Below, piece after piece: positions 4,953 through 8,440 of a stretch of DNA of 8,440 bases. A program made the translations under genes and the position numbers. How positions within the stretch are numbered: the first letter of the stretch is position 1; every line of letters starts with the position of its first letter. This DNA is from Leptofilum sp050292445 (GTDB lineage Bacteria; Chloroflexota; Anaerolineae; Promineifilales; Promineifilaceae), in assembly GCA_050292445.1 (NCBI GenBank), contig JBNKLQ010000257.1, positions 1-8,440 on the forward strand, written 5' to 3'. The notes beneath the pieces were generated by a model, which was not told the DNA's origin, did no database searches, and saw nothing but the letters and a program-made list of their open reading frames with translations.

Positions 4953-6434
4953 TTAAGAATTCCGCATTCGGTAAAACCGAAAGCCAAAGATACCGCCAAT
5001 GAGCAAAAGCGTGGGAATCACGCCTAGCCAAATCCCTAGCCCAGCGTTCGGTGGTGCTTCCGGAACGGCCAAATCCGTTCCGGCAAAAGGTGGCGGCGTT
5101 GGCGTTAGCACGGCATCGGCTTCTGGTGTGGCTGTTACCTCTGGCGTTGGTGTAACTGTTGGCATAGGCAGTGGGTCAATCGCTGGCACATCGTCCAGCT
5201 TGCGCCAAATGGCGTATAAAGGCCCAGTGGCCTCATCGGTAAAGGTAACCACTAAGATATTGCCATTGATGGTGCCAGCCCGCACCGAGTGGGCATGGTA
5301 GCGACCCTCGCGCCCTTCTTCTGGGCTGCTAGAAATAACGTACGCCATTTGTGGCGAGGTCCAGCCCACTTCTGGGTCAGCCGGGTTCCAGATGGAATGA
5401 TAAACGCCCTGCGGCCAGCGAATCTGACCAAAAAAGTGCAGACGACCCAGGCTATCAGTGGTAAAGCCATCACCCAGTGCCTGACCTTGCAAATTGCCCA
5501 TCACACGCTTGGTCTCACTCCAGGTAACGCCCCGATCCAGCGAGTAGCGGTGCTCTCGTTGCGTGGTCGCGTTACCAGCATACATCATATGTACCGTATC
5601 CCCCGCAATTGCCAGACCAGGATATGGTTGGCGTAGTTCATCTATGGTCTCATCCGCCCGATCCACTGTAAAGGGGGAAGCCCAGGTCAAGCCCCCATCT
5701 AAAGAGTGAACATAGCGCACCCATTCCCCTAGCGGGCTGGAGAGATCGGTGGCCGCATAATACCAGGAAGCATGCAAACCATCTTTCTCATCAACAAGAA
5801 GTTTGATGACGTTGGGTGTGTCATAGGTGGGAATATCGGGATCAATCCACACAGTTGTGGACCAGGTTTCGCCAAAATCTTCCGACCGGGTGTAGTAGAC
5901 GCCTGGCTCCTTGCCGTAAAAGTTGATGAACATCAGATGGAGCACATTTTTGCTATCAACCACCATTTTCATGCGGTAAGCGGGAAAGCCAAAAGAAGAC
6001 GGCCGTTCCCAAACGCGAGCCGAATACGCTTCTAAGGCAGGGGCATTGGTGTAAAAAATGGGTCCAGTGTTGCCTTCCGACCAAATCAGGTGAAGCGTTC
6101 CATCTTGTCCCAAGGTAGCGGCAAAAGAAATGATGTCAATATCAGGGGCAGAGACGTATACATCGTTAGGTTCTGACCAGGCAACACCATCAAAGGTAGC
6201 GTACTGAATAATGGACACATTGTCATCTGGATTTGTTTCGGTCCAAAAAACGTGCAAAAAGCCATGCGGGTCAGAAATAATTTCGGTTTCGCTGGTCTCA
6301 AAGATGCCGGGGCTGGAAAGCAGCCGGGGCACGGTCCAGAGCAAGGATTCATCCTGGGCCTGGGTATGGGGAACGGCCGTTCCCCACAACACAGCCATCA
6401 TCATTAGTAACAACAACAAGGTTAACTTTTTCAT
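4953..6434 (-). CDS. Exported, membrane-anchored Asp-box (BNR/sialidase-like beta-propeller) protein
   Basis: This protein has 493 residues from the ATG at 6434. It starts MKKLTLLLLLMMMAVLWG with a signal-peptide-like segment and a possible cleavage site near TQAQ-DE (24-29). The body has three Asp boxes, S-x-D-x-G-x-T-W: 184-191 (SEDFGETW), 244-251 (SLDGGLTW) and 298-305 (SLDRGVTW). Several 'G.LH..W' strand repeats also fit a beta-propeller. A Thr/Pro-rich stalk (about 421-449) and a C-terminal hydrophobic helix (about 465-487) followed by FRFYRMRNS give a cell-surface protein with a short cytoplasmic tail. Asp boxes are structural and do not prove sialidase activity; I see no clear N-terminal R-I-P motif. 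A reading starting at 6500, directly after the upstream stop, would add 22 residues ahead of the signal peptide and is less likely. It may bind or trim surface glycan; the function is unknown. Confidence 0.85.
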   Translation of the reverse strand: MKKLTLLLLLMMMAVLWGTAVPHTQAQDESLLWTVPRLLSSPGIFETSETEIISDPHGFLHVFWTETNPDDNVSIIQYATFDGVAWSEPNDVYVSAPDIDIISFAATLGQDGTLHLIWSEGNTGPIFYTNAPALEAYSARVWERPSSFGFPAYRMKMVVDSKNVLHLMFINFYGKEPGVYYTRSEDFGETWSTTVWIDPDIPTYDTPNVIKLLVDEKDGLHASWYYAATDLSSPLGEWVRYVHSLDGGLTWASPFTVDRADETIDELRQPYPGLAIAGDTVHMMYAGNATTQREHRYSLDRGVTWSETKRVMGNLQGQALGDGFTTDSLGRLHFFGQIRWPQGVYHSIWNPADPEVGWTSPQMAYVISSSPEEGREGRYHAHSVRAGTINGNILVVTFTDEATGPLYAIWRKLDDVPAIDPLPMPTVTPTPEVTATPEADAVLTPTPPPFAGTDLAVPEAPPNAGLGIWLGVIPTLLLIGGIFGFRFYRMRNS

Positions 6435-6448
6435 ATCACACACATTAA

Positions 6449-6462
6449 CCGTTGGTAAACGG
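6449..6462. other. Small hairpin just upstream of the BNR start
   Basis: CCGTT (6449-6453) pairs with AACGG (6458-6462) around GGTA. In the mRNA it ends 14 bases before the ATG at 6434, where no good Shine-Dalgarno is visible. It may affect initiation, but a 5-bp stem can easily arise by chance. Confidence 0.25.
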
Positions 6463-6500
6463 CAAAACCTCAAAATAGTTTGTTCAGGGCCAAATGCCAT

Positions 6501-7859
6501 TTACTTGACAAAGAGCTCGGCTGCCCGAACCCAATCGACATACAAATACAAGGTGCTGGCGGCCAGTAACAGCGCCAACAATAGCCCACGCGCAGTTCCC
6601 TTGGTGACCTGCTGCAACCCGAGTGCGGCCATCAAGGCCACTGCCGGAAACGAGGGTAAAAAGTAGCGGTGGTCGGGTAAGGTGAGTGACAACGGTAGCC
6701 ACACGCTAAGTATCCAAAATAAAACAATCCAATCAGCCTTCCGCCGCCGATTGATAACAAACACGCTACCTAAGGCCAGAAAGGGTAGATTATAAACGCC
6801 CAGGCCAGAAGGCAGACGATTGGTCATCGTTTCAAACAGCACGCGACGGCCGTAATCATTTGTCAGCACCAGTCCGGCATATTCCCAAATGGTAGCAAAC
6901 TGCCGCTCAAGGATATCCAATTGATTGGCAAAGAGCAGCCAACTGGCCAACAAAATGGCTCCAATAAACGCCATTACACCCAGGTAACGTACCGCCTGCT
7001 TAAACGACCCCTGCACGGTGATGATGCCAAAAACCAGCGGCAGCACAAACACCATCGTGTATTTGGAAAGCAAGCCAGCACCGATGGCTAATCCTACCAG
7101 GAACAACCGCCCGAGAGACGGCCGTTCAGCCAATCTTAAGGCGAGCAGCACCGTCAGCGTAAAGAAGAAAGTGAGCGGTGTTTCTACCATTGCTGCTGCG
7201 CCCAGGCGGAACACCAAGGGGAAGCTGAACAGCAGGAGCGCCCCCAGCAACGCCGTCCGGCGGTCAAACAGGCGACGGCCAATGAGGTATATCAGCCAGC
7301 CCGTGCCCAGGGCAAAAACGGCCGTCACTGCCCGCCCCGCCAATTGTGAGGTTCCCAGCAAATTCATCGCCAGGCCGTACATGATGGGTACCAGCGGCGG
7401 ATGCTGCTTGCCCAGCCAGGGGCGACGGCCGTAATTTTCAAACAGCGCTCTGATGCCCTCATTGGCCACACTCGCCGCAGCCCTTAAATTGCCTTCTTCG
7501 TCAAAAGCCCAAATGCGCTGCTGCGAGGCAAAAATGATCAGCACTGTGCCAATGAGCAGCCCCAGCAACAGCAAAATACGCGTTTCAGAGCGGGCAATGC
7601 GTGCCTCATCAAGCGGCAGCCAGGCGAAAAAGCGATCAGGCAGTAGAATAATGGCCAGCCCCAGCACCATTGTCACCATGAGCATGGGCAGAAGCTTGTA
7701 AGTCGCTGCTGCCGCGCCCGTAACCCAGATAACACCCAACCAGCCTAGCTGCAACAAGGTCATGATAATCAGGACGTTGCGAGCTGATAACCAGCGTGTG
7801 GTTAGGGGAAACGGCCGTTCTATCGGTGGTGTTTGGCTGGATGGCACAATCCCAGACAT
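6501..7859 (-). CDS. Multi-pass membrane GT-C glycosyltransferase (ArnT/PMT_2-like)
   Basis: This 452-residue, strongly hydrophobic protein has about a dozen candidate membrane segments, beginning near residue 28 and ending near 442. After the N-terminal helices comes FDEEGNL (119-125), the acidic first-loop motif that holds the catalytic Asp in GT-C enzymes. It is followed by KQHPPLVPIMYGLAMNLLG (151-169), the family 'K-x-PP-L' element, then GRAVTAVFALG. MVETPLTFFFTL (224-235), LSKYT (264-268) and DHRYFLPSFP (396-405) are further family hallmarks. Members use polyprenyl-phosphate-linked sugars and act on the outer face of the cytoplasmic membrane, modifying lipids, glycans or proteins. The acceptor here is unknown. 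It follows the upstream GT4 by 5 bases, and GAGGAG in the GT4 3' end lies 12 bases before the ATG. It is the gene densest in ACGGCCGT (five exact copies), and its sampled G+C reaches 42/60 (7201-7260). Confidence 0.9.
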   Translation of the reverse strand: MSGIVPSSQTPPIERPFPLTTRWLSARNVLIIMTLLQLGWLGVIWVTGAAAATYKLLPMLMVTMVLGLAIILLPDRFFAWLPLDEARIARSETRILLLLGLLIGTVLIIFASQQRIWAFDEEGNLRAAASVANEGIRALFENYGRRPWLGKQHPPLVPIMYGLAMNLLGTSQLAGRAVTAVFALGTGWLIYLIGRRLFDRRTALLGALLLFSFPLVFRLGAAAMVETPLTFFFTLTVLLALRLAERPSLGRLFLVGLAIGAGLLSKYTMVFVLPLVFGIITVQGSFKQAVRYLGVMAFIGAILLASWLLFANQLDILERQFATIWEYAGLVLTNDYGRRVLFETMTNRLPSGLGVYNLPFLALGSVFVINRRRKADWIVLFWILSVWLPLSLTLPDHRYFLPSFPAVALMAALGLQQVTKGTARGLLLALLLAASTLYLYVDWVRAAELFVK

Positions 7860-7864
7860 GGCGG

Positions 7865-8440
7865 TTACCGACTCCTCAGAGCAGCGTCATACACTTGCTC
7901 CAATCGTTCAATTTGGCGCGCCCAGGCGTGTTCGGTTTCTGCTTCGCGTTGCGCATTGGCACCCAGGCGCTGGCGATCGGCCTCGTTTTGCAACAAGTGC
8001 AGGCACGCTTGCGCCAAATCAGCCACATCGCCAGGAGCCACCAGCAAACCGTTTTCATTATGCCGGATCACGTTTTTAATCTGCCCGGCGCTAGACGCCA
8101 CAATAGCTTTACCGGCGGCCATGTATTCGTATAACTTCAATGGAGAAAACCACATCTCCTGCGGCAGCTTGGGATACGGCACCGTGACCACATCAGCCAC
8201 AGCCAGCATCTGCGGGATGCGCGCATGGGGCAAAAAGCCGGTAATGGTGACAAATTTTTCCAAATCTAAACGATGGATATGTTCTTCAACAAACGGCCGT
8301 GCCGGGCCATCTCCCACCAACAATAATCGCACCGCTGGCATAATCTTGCTGACCAGCGCCAGCGCCTCCAACAACTTATCCAGCCCGTGCCACCGCTGGA
8401 AGCCACCCACAAACATGATGACAGGCGCTTCGCCCAAGCC
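7865..8440 (-). CDS. GT4 glycosyltransferase, C-terminal domain (5' end beyond window)
   Basis: The frame is open to the right edge, giving 191 residues and a TAA stop at 7867-7865. The first visible codons read G-L-G-E-A-P with no start, so this is a truncated view and not a gene beginning at the TTG at 8437. The fragment is the donor-binding domain of a GT4 enzyme. FVGGFQRWHGLDKLLEAL (10-27) is the first strand and loop, where the usual K is replaced by H-G. LLLVGDGPARPFVE (39-52) follows, then FSPLKLYEYMAAGKAIVAS (98-116), with Glu105 as the conserved late acidic residue, and NGLLVAPGDVADLAQA (130-145). It should transfer a nucleotide-linked sugar. It is the first gene of the visible run and lies 5 bases before the GT-C gene, suggesting that both belong to one transcript extending beyond the window. 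Confidence 0.88.
   Translation of the reverse strand, partial: GLGEAPVIMFVGGFQRWHGLDKLLEALALVSKIMPAVRLLLVGDGPARPFVEEHIHRLDLEKFVTITGFLPHARIPQMLAVADVVTVPYPKLPQEMWFSPLKLYEYMAAGKAIVASSAGQIKNVIRHNENGLLVAPGDVADLAQACLHLLQNEADRQRLGANAQREAETEHAWARQIERLEQVYDAALRSR
7872..7877 (-). promoter_or_regulatory. Probable Shine-Dalgarno GAGGAG for the GT-C gene
   Basis: GAGGAG on the minus strand lies within the last codons of the upstream GT4 gene, 12 bases before the ATG at 7859. The spacing is longer than ideal, but no better site or start is visible. Confidence 0.5.

Larger units (their letters stand above)
1297..8300. repeat. Highly iterated palindrome ACGGCCGT, 14 dispersed copies
   Basis: Exact copies start at 1297, 2187, 2425, 3259, 3310, 3732, 5999, 6373, 6846, 7118, 7318, 7425, 7811 and 8293. 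For equal base frequencies about 0.13 copies are expected in this length. The core CGGCCG occurs 18 times (about 2 expected), and 14 of those have the exact A and T flanks. The four others are at 241 (T/G flanks), 1252 (G/T), 2052 (A/A) and 4763 (A/C). All exact copies lie inside genes and use all three frames: Arg-Pro seven times, Thr-Ala-Val four times, Gly-Arg three times. This points to selection or bias at the DNA level and not to a protein motif. The biological role is unknown. Confidence 0.9.

Noticed and set aside
4894..5031. N-terminal extension of the sulfotransferase from an ATG at 5031
   Set aside because: It would overlap the 3' end of the BNR gene by 79 bases. The added residues show no domain, and the ATG at 4893 has a strong GGAGG at good spacing.
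4999..5301. Plus-strand open frame with Gly/Val/Ser repeats
   Set aside because: It is the antisense reading of the Thr/Pro-rich stalk of the BNR protein; the repeats are a mirror of TPTP codons.
6435..6500. N-terminal extension of the BNR protein from an ATG at 6500
   Set aside because: The 22 extra residues would precede a textbook signal peptide starting with MKK. The ATG directly abuts the upstream stop, so some coupled initiation there cannot be fully excluded.
7018..8134. Several plus-strand open frames opposite the GT-C and GT4 genes
   Set aside because: They are composition-driven antisense frames, rich in Arg, Ser and Pro, without motifs. The minus-strand genes explain the sequence.
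8435..8437. TTG start codon for the right-edge GT4 gene
   Set aside because: The frame stays open to the edge and the acceptor domain of a GT4 enzyme must lie upstream, so this TTG is an internal Leu codon.
1..8440. CRISPR array, tRNA, rRNA or insertion sequence
   Set aside because: There are no regularly spaced identical repeats, no cloverleaf or rRNA-like blocks, and no transposase-like protein in any frame.

Overview
The window is a tightly packed run of eight same-direction genes, all on the minus strand, so transcription runs from the right edge to the left edge. Six are complete and two are cut by the window edges. In order of transcription: the C-terminal part of a GT4 glycosyltransferase (8440-7865), a multi-pass ArnT/PMT-type GT-C glycosyltransferase (7859-6501), an exported, membrane-anchored Asp-box (BNR) protein (6434-4953), a PAPS-type sulfotransferase (4893-4075), a GT4 glycosyltransferase with a four-cysteine insert (3919-2558), an NAD-dependent sugar epimerase/dehydratase of the extended SDR family (2561-1626), a cytoplasmic sulfatase-superfamily protein with Thr at the nucleophile position (1537-170), and the N-terminus of another GT4 glycosyltransferase (165-1). 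No non-coding stretch exceeds 300 bases. The longest gap is 155 bases (3920-4074). I see no rRNA, tRNA, CRISPR array or transposase.

The gene content is that of a surface-glycan or exopolysaccharide assembly cluster. The epimerase would supply a nucleotide sugar, the GT4 enzymes would add sugars on the cytoplasmic side, the GT-C enzyme would use a lipid-linked sugar donor in the membrane, and the sulfotransferase would add sulfate. The sulfatase-like protein and the exported beta-propeller protein are the members whose role is least clear. Gaps are short (4 and 5 bases, or a 4-base ATGA overlap) for several pairs, which supports co-transcription. Three larger gaps (1538-1625, 3920-4074, 4894-4952) each carry a different inverted-repeat element.

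The organism looks like an uncultured bacterium, most plausibly of the Chloroflexota (Anaerolineae/Caldilineae-like). The basis is the Thr/Pro-rich 'TPTP' stalk before a C-terminal membrane anchor, the style of the sulfatase ending in 'LRGLGY', and the intergenic repeat types. This is an inference from style and not proven by any marker gene.

The most striking signal is not a gene. The 8-base palindrome ACGGCCGT occurs 14 times in 8.44 kb, where about 0.1-0.2 copies are expected. The copies are spread over six genes and fall in all three reading frames. It behaves like a highly iterated palindrome, comparable in kind to HIP1 of cyanobacteria but with a different sequence.
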